The notes beneath the pieces were generated by a model that saw only the letters and a program-made list of their open reading frames with translations, had not been told where the DNA came from and ran no database searches. Positions 1-7,382 of a stretch of 64,000 bases of DNA are shown piece by piece. The DNA is from Pseudomonadota bacterium (GTDB lineage Bacteria; Bdellovibrionota; UBA1018; CAIMNF01): assembly GCA_027486675.1 (NCBI GenBank), contig JAIXOQ010000020.1, forward strand, positions 124,001-188,000. Reading direction: 5' to 3'. The translations under genes and the position numbers were made by a program. The stretch's first letter is position 1. The number at the start of each line of letters is the position of its first letter.

Positions 1-278
1 TAAAACATTTTTTTAGACTTCATGACCCGACTCAAGTCAACGGACAGGGGAACGACATCGGTACTCAGTATCGATCAGCAATTTTTTATTTGAATGAAGA
101 GCAACGCAAGACGGGCGAGCGGGTCAAAGCTGAGCTTCAGGCCTCCAAGAAGTGGCCTAAGCCCATCGCTACAGAGATTGTTCCTGCAAAGAAATTCTAT
201 CCAGCTGAAGGTTATCACCAGGACTATTTAAAAAAGAATCCGGGCGGGTATACCTGCCACTGGCTACGGCCAGAATAG
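1..278 (+). CDS. msrA: Peptide-methionine (S)-S-oxide reductase, 3' part
   Basis: The frame is open from base 3 with no start inside the window, so only the C-terminal ~91 codons are present. MsrA reduces methionine-S-sulfoxide in proteins and free methionine, with thioredoxin as electron donor. The translated part begins with an HDPTQVNGQGNDIGTQYRS block and continues through a YHQDYLKKNPGGY block, both characteristic of the second half of MsrA. The N-terminal GCFW motif with the catalytic Cys lies off-window, so activity cannot be judged. The stop is TAG at 276-278. A TTG at 90 could be mistaken for a start, but the homology runs straight through it. Confidence 0.9.
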   Translation, partial: KHFFRLHDPTQVNGQGNDIGTQYRSAIFYLNEEQRKTGERVKAELQASKKWPKPIATEIVPAKKFYPAEGYHQDYLKKNPGGYTCHWLRPE

Positions 279-293
279 AGCAATCGAGCGCGC

Positions 294-487
294 CCATTCT
301 TTTCCCAATAGACCCACAAGAACCCAAATACTCCCAAGCCCAAACAATCCAATGACCAGTGTGCTCCGAGCCCTCATCCATGAGGCTTGCTCTCGCCATC
401 CGGGCGAGCGCTTTTAGTCGCACCTGGCCATTGGATTGTTTGGGCTTGGGAGTACTTCTTCTGTGGTTATGTGTTGGCGAAAGAATG
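294..487. repeat. Palindromic repeat element, copy 1
   Basis: Two 31-bp arms, 329-359 and 424-454, are inverted repeats of each other with one mismatch. They enclose a 64-bp core (360-423). Weaker complementarity continues outwards to about 294 and 487. The core contains smaller hairpins (CTCAT/ATGAG and CTCGCC/GGGCGAG). A second copy lies at 1732-1925, with the flanks in the same orientation but the core reversed. Short open frames read through the arms on both strands, but they are by-products of the palindrome. Confidence 0.9.
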
Positions 488-595
488 GTCGGGACTGAGG
501 CAGTTACGGGACAATCGCCGCGAGTTCGTCCACGAACCCATTGGTCGGAGGCTTTCACTAACGCAGCGAGTGTGTCTGCCTATGCAAAACAGACT

Positions 596-1408
596 TCATC
601 CCAACTTTGTAAACCATTCTTGAATATGGATCCCCGCAATTTGTGCAGCTTTCCGATTGTGTGCAGGACAAAGATGGCGGAGGTTTTTTAGTTCGGTTTT
701 GCCGCCAACTGCGAGCGGAATCACATGATAAATATGCAAATGCGCCTTTGATGGACAACGGGCATTGGTGTTTGGCGCAATGTGCTCGCACTGCCCACTG
801 GATCTCTCGAAAACTGCACGCTTCATCTGCATCGGAATATATCTGGAATACGGATCATTGGACTGAGCGGGTTGCACATCCGGACGAGTTGGCTCCGATG
901 CAACTTTCCCCATCTGCTTCTCGCGCTGCTCGATAAAGGTTTTTAATGTTTGCTTGAAGAGCTCTCGGGTTTCTTCATCGATTAGAATTTTCTCAACACT
1001 CCGCTTGGATTGCCCCAAACACTGCGCAATCAGATCTGATTTCTTGATCTGCGGTTTTGAATCCTGCTTTGGCCTCGCCGATGCTGCCTTTTCCGCACGA
1101 ATGTGCCGCTGAATCAGTGCCGCAGACGTCAGCGTCAAAGCGCCCTTTTCAAGGTGTGTTTTCACCTCCGGTACTTCGCGCATCAGCCTCATGGCAGAAA
1201 CTCGTTCTGCCGCTCAACCCTCCGCGTAACCTAAATCTCTGACTACATAGTCAAACAAACTTGAATAAGCATCGACTGCATATGCCCGTCGCTTATCCAC
1301 TTCCTCAAGGTGTGTAAGCAACACCAAGGTCGCAGTTTTTTCATTCTTTGCGGCCTTACTGGTGAGATCTAAGAGTTCTAGGTCTGTGAGTTTCTTCAAG
1401 TTGTTCAT
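596..1408 (-). pseudogene. HNH endonuclease gene interrupted by an in-frame TGA
   Basis: Two open segments, 1214-1408 (64 codons) and 596-1213, lie in the same frame and are separated only by a TGA at 1216-1214 (codon 65). Joined, they give a ~270-residue protein. It has an N-terminal helical region ending ...RDLGYAEG-stop-AAERVSAMRLM, a basic middle part and a C-terminal HNH nuclease domain with paired-Cys spacing (CEHIAPNTNARC, LCPAHNRKAA). This matches the usual architecture of the HNH endonuclease family common in Bdellovibrio-type genomes. The HNH core reads HIYHVIPLAVGG. Family members normally have Asp-His where this has Tyr-His, so a second inactivating change is likely. The gene sits between the two palindromic elements and is best read as a decaying accessory gene. 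Readthrough or a sequencing error cannot be excluded. Confidence 0.75.
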
Positions 1409-1731
1409 CGCACCAACAAGTGTAAGCCCATGTTTTTTGACGCCTAAAATGGCTTATAAGTGAATCAAAAAAGGAAAAATGAAAAACAAGAACCTTTTGC
1501 CCGAAATCACGCAGCACAGCCCCGCACAGCAAGTATTAGTGGCGATGAGACCGCAGTGACGGGAGAGGGTTTTTTGTGCACAAAGAAACCTGTCAAGCGC
1601 GACGCGAAATATTTTTTAAATCTTCCGACAAGAGAGAATTCGAAACCACTTCCGGAAATCGTGGTTATAAAACGCCGAAAAGACGTATACGAGACTTAAA
1701 CTGGCGTATGGTCAGAATCGGCCCGGCAGCG
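1409..1731. other. Intergenic stretch without a supported gene
   Basis: This stretch lies between the HNH pseudogene start and the second palindromic repeat. A 79-codon open frame from a GTG at 1460 exists but has no ribosome-binding site, recognisable motif or neighbour to support it. The sequence upstream of the HNH start (minus strand, 1409-1460) is AT-rich and could hold its promoter, but no convincing -35/-10 pair was found. Confidence 0.5.
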
Positions 1732-1925
1732 CGTCCATTTTTCCCCAATAGATCCACAAGAGAACAATTACTCCCAAGACCAAACAATCCAATGACCAGG
1801 TGCGACTAAAAGCGCTCGCCTGGATGGCGAGCGCAAGCCTCATGGATGAGGGCTCGGAGCACACTGGTCATTGGACGGTTTGGGCTTGGGAGTACATCTT
1901 CTGTGGCTACGTTTAGGGGAGGAAG
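1732..1925. repeat. Palindromic repeat element, copy 2 (core inverted relative to copy 1)
   Basis: The arms are 1769-1799 and 1864-1894 (31 bp each) around a 64-bp core at 1800-1863. The core is the reverse complement of the copy-1 core with only two differences. The outer flanks keep the copy-1 orientation: the left flank carries CCCAATAGA-CCACAAGA and the right flank TCTTCTGTGG, as in copy 1. The flanks are much less conserved than the core. Confidence 0.9.
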
Positions 1926-2263
1926 CATATCCTCAGCGTGATACCGCTGATCGACTAGTTCTGGGTTCTTTCTCTTTGAAAGCATCCAAATCAAGCTTGC
2001 TGCTCCCAGCTGCATTGGAGCCAAAAGCCAGAAATCATATGCACTGGGAATCAGTTTCCCCCGTCTTCCATCTGTCCTGGTGGTTGCCTCAGGCCTATTT
2101 TGCGGGGGAATGGCCGAAACTCACATTCTAATAAAAAAATGTTAGATTCGGCCAGAATCTAAATTTATGAATTAGCTGCAGGAAATAAGGATATGGTCAG
2201 CGGTAGAGATTCGAATCCGCCGCAGATGAAGAAGCTCGATGAACTCTATTAGAGGCTTAAAAA
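1926..2263. other. Intergenic stretch with one hairpin
   Basis: No supported gene is present. Short frames here lack ribosome-binding sites and family motifs. The one clear structure is the hairpin at 2142-2162. A short GATTCGAATC palindrome near 2207 resembles a tRNA T-loop, but no tRNA can be folded around it. Confidence 0.5.
2132..2162 (-). terminator. Hairpin followed by a T-tract on the minus strand
   Basis: There is a perfect 8-bp stem TTAGATTC/GAATCTAA (2142-2149 with 2155-2162) and a 5-nt loop. On the minus strand it runs into a T-rich tract (2139-2132). It has the form of an intrinsic terminator for leftward transcription, but the nearest minus-strand gene (tatD) ends 650 bp away with a plus-strand gene between, so its client is unclear. 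Confidence 0.4.
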
Positions 2264-2800
2264 ATGATGTTCAAACCTTTAGTCGTTGTTTCGCTTTTTA
2301 TAACCTTAAGCTGTATCACCAGCACACCAAAGTCCGTCCAGATCGACAAAAAACTCGAAGTGGTCAATCCCGATTATGGAATTTTGTCAGAGTTGTACCG
2401 CACCAGATCCGGCAAGCGCCCCCTGATGTGGAGATGTTTTCGGATGAAGGACGTCGCGGTCAAGTATCGCACTTGGCGAGATGCAGATCCATTGGGTCCA
2501 TATAATCAGATTGTTTCGATGTGTGATTTCGAAATCGTTGTAAAAGGCGAACCGATTTCGCACGTTTATCATGGGCGTCGAGGTAAGCCGGTTACTTATT
2601 GCAGCGAATTCAAAGCCGCCTGGAAAAAGCTCACGTTGGGTGAAGAACATATTTGTATGGAGGGCGAGACTTTGACAAAAGGTGAGCCAGAGATTGAAGG
2701 CAAATCAAAAAAGGAAGTCGTCAATTGGACTTGGGACAAGATCGCAACCAAAAGAGGCTGTTATAGCTTTTGGGATTCCTTTAGTTGCGTCGATTTTTAA
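2264..2800 (+). CDS. Putative lipoprotein of unknown function
   Basis: This is a 178-residue protein of no family I recognise. Residues 1-17 form a hydrophobic signal sequence ending LFITLSC, so Cys17 could be lipidated, although Thr at -3 is atypical of a lipobox. The mature part holds several further Cys residues (RCFRM, MCDFEI, YCSEF, HICMEG, KRGCYSF, SCVDF), which suggests disulfides and a periplasmic or surface location. A GAGG sits about 7 nt before the ATG. The gene ends six bases before the end of convergent tatD. It is next to a thiol-oxidation operon, which fits a Cys-rich exported protein but proves nothing. Confidence 0.65.
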   Translation: MMFKPLVVVSLFITLSCITSTPKSVQIDKKLEVVNPDYGILSELYRTRSGKRPLMWRCFRMKDVAVKYRTWRDADPLGPYNQIVSMCDFEIVVKGEPISHVYHGRRGKPVTYCSEFKAAWKKLTLGEEHICMEGETLTKGEPEIEGKSKKEVVNWTWDKIATKRGCYSFWDSFSCVDF

Positions 2801-2806
2801 ACGGGC

Positions 2807-3589
2807 CTATCGCCAGAATAAAGCCTGCGCATTACGCGTCGTGACGGCCGCTACTTCATCGGCGCCTACGCCGAAAATCCCGGCAAGAGTCTCAGCCGTG
2901 CGCACCACCATAGCAGGCATGCATTTTTTTCCGCGAAAGGGTTCGGGCGCTAAAAAGGGGGAATCTGTTTCCACCAGCAGACGATCCAAAGGAAGCTGCT
3001 TCACTGTGTCCCGCAAAGCGACTGATTTCTTAAACGTGATGATCCCTGACAGAGAGATGAAAAATCCTAGATCGATACAGGCACGGGCAAAATCTAAAGT
3101 TCCGGTGAAACAATGGATGACCCCGATCGCTCCATCGCGTTTCTGATCTTTCGCATAGGCTGTTAGGGCAGTAAGCAGTTCTGCTTCGGCGTCACGGGAA
3201 TGAATCACAACGGGTTTTTTCGTTCGCGCGGCGATCGCAAGCTGATCCTTCACGCGCGCAACCTGTACCGCAGGTTCACTGTGGGAATAATAATAATCGA
3301 GCCCAATTTCACCTAAGCCCACGCATTTTGCGTGGGACATCCTACGTTCGATGTCTTCTAACACTGCATCATCGATCAGTTTTGTATCGTGGGGATGAAT
3401 GCCGATCGTGTGAAATACCGAAGGGTGGGCCTCTGAGATTTTTTCAATGGGGTCAAAGGAGTCGGGGTCGGTCCCGATCGTAACGAGCCTGGTGACTCCG
3501 GCGGTATGGGCCTCTTCGACAAGATCAGCGACCGACTTACCGTCATAGTCGTAATTCAAGTGGCAATGTGTATCAACGAGTCCGGTCAT
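2807..3589 (-). CDS. tatD: TatD-family metal-dependent hydrolase
   Basis: A 260-residue TatD-family DNase/hydrolase. These TIM-barrel metalloenzymes act as 3'-5' exonucleases or general phosphohydrolases. The family motifs are in order: the N-terminal metal site VDTHCHLNY, the GIHPHD block, GEIGLDYYY with the conserved Glu, VIHSRDA, GVIHCFTG and the C-terminal VETDSPFLAPEPFRGK signature. The length is typical. The ATG overlaps the stop of the upstream VKOR-DsbA gene by 4 bp, so the two are translationally coupled. That pairing may reflect only operon membership. Confidence 0.93.
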   Translation of the reverse strand: MTGLVDTHCHLNYDYDGKSVADLVEEAHTAGVTRLVTIGTDPDSFDPIEKISEAHPSVFHTIGIHPHDTKLIDDAVLEDIERRMSHAKCVGLGEIGLDYYYSHSEPAVQVARVKDQLAIAARTKKPVVIHSRDAEAELLTALTAYAKDQKRDGAIGVIHCFTGTLDFARACIDLGFFISLSGIITFKKSVALRDTVKQLPLDRLLVETDSPFLAPEPFRGKKCMPAMVVRTAETLAGIFGVGADEVAAVTTRNAQALFWR

Positions 3590-4716
3590 TTTGTTTTAAG
3601 CAAAGTTTCGATGAGGTCGATCCACATACTGGTCGGCAGTCCGCCCTCAATCTTTCGGCCATTCAGAAAGTAGGTTGGCGTCGCCTGCAGTTTCAGCGAA
3701 TTCCCTAAACTGACTTCCTGGGCCAGACGTGCCATGGTCGATGGTTGTTCCGCACAGGCCTGAAGTGCTGTCGCATCAAATCCTGCGGCAGCTGCGAATT
3801 TAAATACGTTTTCAGGACGTAACTCACCTTGGTGACTGAATGTGGTCTGTTCAAACAGCACATGTTTTTCCCCAGCACAAAGCGCCGCTTTCGCTGCGAT
3901 ACAAGCCGCAGGATGCATCACTCGTTTCATAGTTGGATTGCATTCAGAACTCAAAGGGAAATTCAGGGACACAATCCGTAAATCATTTGGAAACCTAAGC
4001 CTTAAGGCCTCAAGGACCAACGCACCATTTTTACAGCTGGGACACTCAAAGTCCCCAAACTTCACCAGCGTGATGGGCGCTGTTTTTGGTCCCGACTCAT
4101 TGGATCCCTCAGGGATCGAAATACTAAGAATAGGGGAGGAGAGCAGGGAGGACCGAATGTCAGAGAGGTCTTCTCCAGTCATTTTGTTTTTGGGTCCAAC
4201 CGCTGCTGTTGCCATGGCTGTTATTGCCACTGCGCCTAGGCCACAGTAAAGGAGTGTGGAATGAAAGAATGGAGTGCGTTGGTGGTGGGGTTGGCGTTTC
4301 AGCGAAAATACACCCGCCAAAATTGAAACCGTCGCCACATCCACTAGGAGGCAATAAAAGCAGCCTTTGCCTATGCGGTACATCACTCCAAGATAAATCA
4401 CACTCATCAAGACAGAGAAAACCGAGAGGATTTTCAGCCATTTTCTGCAGAATTCGTATTGTGAATCCATGCGTGCGATCAAAGCGAGCAACGCGATTAG
4501 AAGAAAACCCGCCAGCGCAACGGAGGAGAGAGGCAAGCCTGGGATGAGTTCGGCATAAGGGCTCATTTCAATTGCGGTGCAATCGAAAGTTTCATTGATA
4601 TTGCAGAGACGATTAGTTTCTACAATGCCGCTTCTTAAGGCTAAAAAATCTTTTGTTTGAATCAGAGAAATGATTCCGCCAAAAATAGCCGCTCCGGTGA
4701 TGATCCAAAGTTTCAT
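3586..4716 (-). CDS. VKOR-DsbA-like thioredoxin fusion (disulfide bond formation)
   Basis: A 376-residue fusion of a membrane vitamin-K-epoxide-reductase-like domain (about 1-140) to a periplasmic DsbA-like thioredoxin-fold domain (about 195-376). The VKOR part has a loop Cys pair at Cys38 and Cys46 and the quinone-facing CFYC (Cys119/Cys122), with several transmembrane helices. The thioredoxin part has FGDFECPSCKNG (active-site Cys225-P-S-Cys228) and a later cis-Pro region (ATPTYFLNG). Such proteins oxidise exported thiols and pass electrons to quinone, replacing the DsbA/DsbB pair. The gene overlaps ccdA-like upstream (4713-4716) and tatD downstream (3586-3589), each by 4 bp. The neighbouring reductive CcdA-type gene gives opposite redox directions in one operon. 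Confidence 0.9.
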   Translation of the reverse strand: MKLWIITGAAIFGGIISLIQTKDFLALRSGIVETNRLCNINETFDCTAIEMSPYAELIPGLPLSSVALAGFLLIALLALIARMDSQYEFCRKWLKILSVFSVLMSVIYLGVMYRIGKGCFYCLLVDVATVSILAGVFSLKRQPHHQRTPFFHSTLLYCGLGAVAITAMATAAVGPKNKMTGEDLSDIRSSLLSSPILSISIPEGSNESGPKTAPITLVKFGDFECPSCKNGALVLEALRLRFPNDLRIVSLNFPLSSECNPTMKRVMHPAACIAAKAALCAGEKHVLFEQTTFSHQGELRPENVFKFAAAAGFDATALQACAEQPSTMARLAQEVSLGNSLKLQATPTYFLNGRKIEGGLPTSMWIDLIETLLKTK

Positions 4717-5480
4717 TGTACGCTTCCTGCCTTAAAGAATAGATAATGAGCAAACACCAAAAGGAGTCCGCCGCTTAGAAGTTTAATACTGTTCATCCAT
4801 TGTCCAGCCTTAGGCATGCTCTTCACAAGTCCTGCGACCAGCGCTAATGCCAGAAGGATCGTTCCGAGGCCAATGCTGAACGACAACATCAGGACCCATC
4901 CGAAGGTGACTGACTTGGTTTGTGCGATGAAGGTCAGGATCGCAGTCAGCACGGGTGTTGTGCAGGGGGCAGCGATGAAGCCCGAAGATAATCCCAGCGT
5001 GAATGCTCCCAGGAGGGAGACCTCTTCTTTTAGAGTTGAAGGTTTTGGATGGAAACCAAGACGGCGTTGCAATCGGTCTAGGGTTGCTTGGGGATCCCAT
5101 CGGATCACGTCCAGCATCATCAAGGCGCCCACACTCATGATCGCGCCCAAAACCAGGTACCAAGTTGCAGTGTTAGTCGTGCTCCCAAAAATGCGACCTG
5201 TGGAGCCAGCGATTGCGCCTAAAGTGGAATAAACCACCGCCATCCCTGCGACATAGGCAGCTCCGCGCAGGAAAACTTCCTTTTTCGCGTGTCTGCCGTG
5301 GATGGTGTTGCCTCCGACGACACTGAGCGTGATGGGGATCATCGGGTAAATGCACGGAGTTAGGCTAGAAAGGACGCCTCCGACATAGGCAAGAAATATT
5401 GAAAGCAAAATCGAAGATAAAGACGCGGCATCTGCGGCCTGGCTAAGCCAACCCTCAAGGCCCTGAGATAGGAGATCCAT
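4713..5480 (-). CDS. ccdA: CcdA/DsbD-type thiol-disulfide electron carrier, membrane domain
   Basis: A 255-residue multi-pass membrane protein of the CcdA/DsbD transmembrane family, which carries reducing equivalents from cytoplasmic thioredoxin to periplasmic thiols. The two redox cysteines are in their signature contexts: LSSLTPCIYPMIPIT (Cys43) and FIAAPCTTPVLTA (Cys173). There is neither the N-terminal alpha nor the C-terminal gamma domain of full DsbD, so the periplasmic partner must be separate. It precedes the VKOR-DsbA fusion with a 4-bp overlap and follows the DksA-like gene by 14 bp, so a single minus-strand transcript is likely. Confidence 0.88.
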   Translation of the reverse strand: MDLLSQGLEGWLSQAADAASLSSILLSIFLAYVGGVLSSLTPCIYPMIPITLSVVGGNTIHGRHAKKEVFLRGAAYVAGMAVVYSTLGAIAGSTGRIFGSTTNTATWYLVLGAIMSVGALMMLDVIRWDPQATLDRLQRRLGFHPKPSTLKEEVSLLGAFTLGLSSGFIAAPCTTPVLTAILTFIAQTKSVTFGWVLMLSFSIGLGTILLALALVAGLVKSMPKAGQWMNSIKLLSGGLLLVFAHYLFFKAGSVQ

Positions 5481-5494
5481 GTCTCCTCACCCTA

Positions 5495-5857
5495 TCACGC
5501 GTAAAGTTTTTCGCGGTGTTCAGCTTGCTCCTGGCAGCCGACGCAAAGTGCTGTGAAAGGTCTGGCTTCCAGTCTGCGGGTTGAGATCTCGCTCCCGCAG
5601 GCGGCGCATTCTCCAAACGAGCCGGCCTCAATACGTGACAGAGCTAGTTCAATATTGCTTAAGATTGAGCGCTCGCGATTTCGGAGCTCAAACACTAAAC
5701 TCTGACTAATTTCTGCTGCCGCAAGATCCACCTCGTCGGGAAGATCATCAGTAGAGACGTTTAACTCCTGATCTCTGGACTGTTTTGAGTTCGAAAGAAT
5801 TCGGCCTTTCTCGTCCAGGAGCAGGGTTCTGAATTTTAGGAGCGTATGCTGGTCCAT
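5495..5857 (-). CDS. DksA/TraR-family zinc-finger protein
   Basis: A 120-residue protein with an N-terminal helical hairpin and a C-terminal four-Cys zinc finger (Cys84-x2-Cys87 ... Cys105-x2-Cys108, FGECAACGSEIS and ALCVGCQEQAE). This is the DksA/TraR layout. Family members enter the RNA polymerase secondary channel and modulate initiation, often with ppGpp. The coiled-coil tip carries acidic residues (DLPDEVDLAAAE) comparable in place to the DksA tip. At 120 residues it is shorter than E. coli DksA (151). It is the first gene of the leftward thiol-redox operon and is divergent from glmU, with about 58 bp between the starts. Confidence 0.85.
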   Translation of the reverse strand: MDQHTLLKFRTLLLDEKGRILSNSKQSRDQELNVSTDDLPDEVDLAAAEISQSLVFELRNRERSILSNIELALSRIEAGSFGECAACGSEISTRRLEARPFTALCVGCQEQAEHREKLYA

Positions 5858-5859
5858 AG

Positions 5860-5884
5860 TTTGCGATCTCTCTCTCTACGCAAA
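5860..5884. promoter_or_regulatory. Inverted repeat in the dksA-like/glmU divergent spacer
   Basis: TTTGCG (5860-5865) and CGCAAA (5879-5884) form a 6-bp inverted repeat with a 13-nt CT-rich spacer between two divergent starts. The form and position suit a repressor or activator site, but nothing identifies the regulator and chance is possible. Confidence 0.25.
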
Positions 5885-5915
5885 GTATTTAACCGAGATC
5901 ATTGGTCTACTCAAC

Positions 5916-7379
5916 ATGAAAAATGAAATTTTAAACACAAAGTCACGAATTCCTAAAAAACGGTCGGCTGGGGTTCTCCTGCTCGCGGCAGGTCAGGGGA
6001 AGCGAATGCGCTCGTCCTTACCTAAGGTTTTGACGCCAATCTCCGGCCATTCCTTGATTCAGCACATCTTAGATCACCTCTTTGAGGTCGATTTTGACTG
6101 CGATGTGGGCATCGTGGTCAGCCATCAGAAGGAAGAAGTGATCGCCGCCGTTTCAAAGATCTATCCTGACCGAAAAATTGAGTTCATCGACCAAGGCACC
6201 CCTTTGGGCACGGGCCATGCAGTGCAACAGGCCATGAAATCAACCTGGGGTAGACGTCAGGTGGCAGAACGACGGGACATTCTGATTTTGCCCGGCGACT
6301 TACCGCTCATTACCCGGGAACTGATTGAAGAGATGGCTTCACCCTTAGAGAGGACAGTGTCCTTTCGCATGTTGACAGCGGTTCTCCCCAATCCAACGGG
6401 GTATGGTCGTGTCGTTCGACGCGGAAAAAGTGGTCCCGTCTTACGGATCGTCGAAGAAAAAGACGCAACCGAGCGCGAGAAGCCGATCCATGAGGTCGTA
6501 CTGTCGATCTACACCTTCCAAGCTGCGTTCCTGGATCTGCATCTGAAACATCTGAAGAACAACAATGCACAAGGGGAGTATTACCTTCCTGACCTTGTGA
6601 AGATCGCTGCGGAGCGGAAGAAGAAGATCGTCACTCTTGCTTGGCCTGAGATTGAAGATGTCCGGGGCGTGAATGATCCTTGGGAGCTTGCCCTGGCTCA
6701 AAAGATTTTAAACACCCGGATTGTGGAGTCTTGGGCACGAAAAGGTGTCCGTTTCATGGATCCATGCACAAGCTTCATCGGTCCACGCGTCACATTTGGA
6801 AGCCAAGTGGAGGTTTATCCAGGGGTTGTGATTGAAGGGACCACGGCAATAGGAAACCAAGTGAAGATCGGTCCTCATGTTCATCTCCGGGACATGATCA
6901 TCGAGGATGGTGTTGAGCTGCGCACGGGCACGGTTGCAGAGGAAAGTAAGATCCGAGAGCGATCCAAGGTGGGGCCTTACGCACACCTGCGGCCAGGTTC
7001 GGATGTGGGGCAGGACTCTAAAATTGGAAATTTTGTCGAGCTTAAGAAATCGAAAATTGGTCGATCGACCTCGATTGCGCATCTGTCCTATGTTGGGGAC
7101 GCAGAGGTCGGTTCTGACGTGAATATCGGTTGTGGGTTTGTGACCTGCAATTTTGATGGGCGTGTGATTGAAGGTAGCCGTAAGCACAAAACCATCATCG
7201 AAGACGGGGTATTCATTGGCAGCGATTGCCAGGTGGTCGCGCCAATTACAATTCACTCTGGGGCCTACATTGCGTCCGGCTCAACCGTCACAGAAGATGT
7301 CGAAACCGACGCGCTTGCTATCGCTCGCACTCGGCAAATTGTGAAATCGGGCTACGCAAAGAAACTGAGAGGCAAGTAG
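5916..7379 (+). CDS. glmU: Bifunctional GlmU (GlcN-1-P acetyltransferase/GlcNAc-1-P uridyltransferase)
   Basis: A 487-residue GlmU, which makes UDP-GlcNAc for peptidoglycan and LPS by acetylating GlcN-1-P and then coupling to UTP. The N-terminal nucleotidyltransferase carries LLLAAGQGKRMRSSLPKVL (about 21-39), GTPLGTGHAVQ and LPGDLPLI. The C-terminal half is a left-handed beta-helix of hexapeptide repeats with RPGSDVGQDSKIGNFVELKKS, the catalytic-His region AHLSYVGDA and GCGFVTCNFDG. It is about 30 residues longer than E. coli GlmU, partly from an N-terminal extension of ~17 residues. The true start could lie slightly downstream because the ribosome-binding site at 5916 is weak. Its stop is 3 nt before the helicase start. 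Confidence 0.96.
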   Translation: MKNEILNTKSRIPKKRSAGVLLLAAGQGKRMRSSLPKVLTPISGHSLIQHILDHLFEVDFDCDVGIVVSHQKEEVIAAVSKIYPDRKIEFIDQGTPLGTGHAVQQAMKSTWGRRQVAERRDILILPGDLPLITRELIEEMASPLERTVSFRMLTAVLPNPTGYGRVVRRGKSGPVLRIVEEKDATEREKPIHEVVLSIYTFQAAFLDLHLKHLKNNNAQGEYYLPDLVKIAAERKKKIVTLAWPEIEDVRGVNDPWELALAQKILNTRIVESWARKGVRFMDPCTSFIGPRVTFGSQVEVYPGVVIEGTTAIGNQVKIGPHVHLRDMIIEDGVELRTGTVAEESKIRERSKVGPYAHLRPGSDVGQDSKIGNFVELKKSKIGRSTSIAHLSYVGDAEVGSDVNIGCGFVTCNFDGRVIEGSRKHKTIIEDGVFIGSDCQVVAPITIHSGAYIASGSTVTEDVETDALAIARTRQIVKSGYAKKLRGK

Positions 7380-7382
7380 GGG

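Noticed and set aside
169-623. Overlapping open frames on both strands around 169-558 and 387-623 sharing a GHWIVWAWEY stretch
   Set aside because: They translate the two arms of the palindromic repeat, which explains the shared peptide on both strands. They have no ribosome-binding sites or family motifs.
1460-1699. 79-codon frame from a GTG between the HNH pseudogene and repeat copy 2
   Set aside because: No ribosome-binding site, no recognisable motif and no supporting neighbour. Such a length is expected by chance here.
2198-2222. tRNA T-arm-like GATTCGAATCC
   Set aside because: The decamer is itself palindromic, and no acceptor, D or anticodon arm can be drawn around it.
6708-7256. Long minus-strand frame inside glmU
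   Set aside because: It is a shadow of the glmU hexapeptide-repeat region. The plus-strand protein is a clear GlmU.
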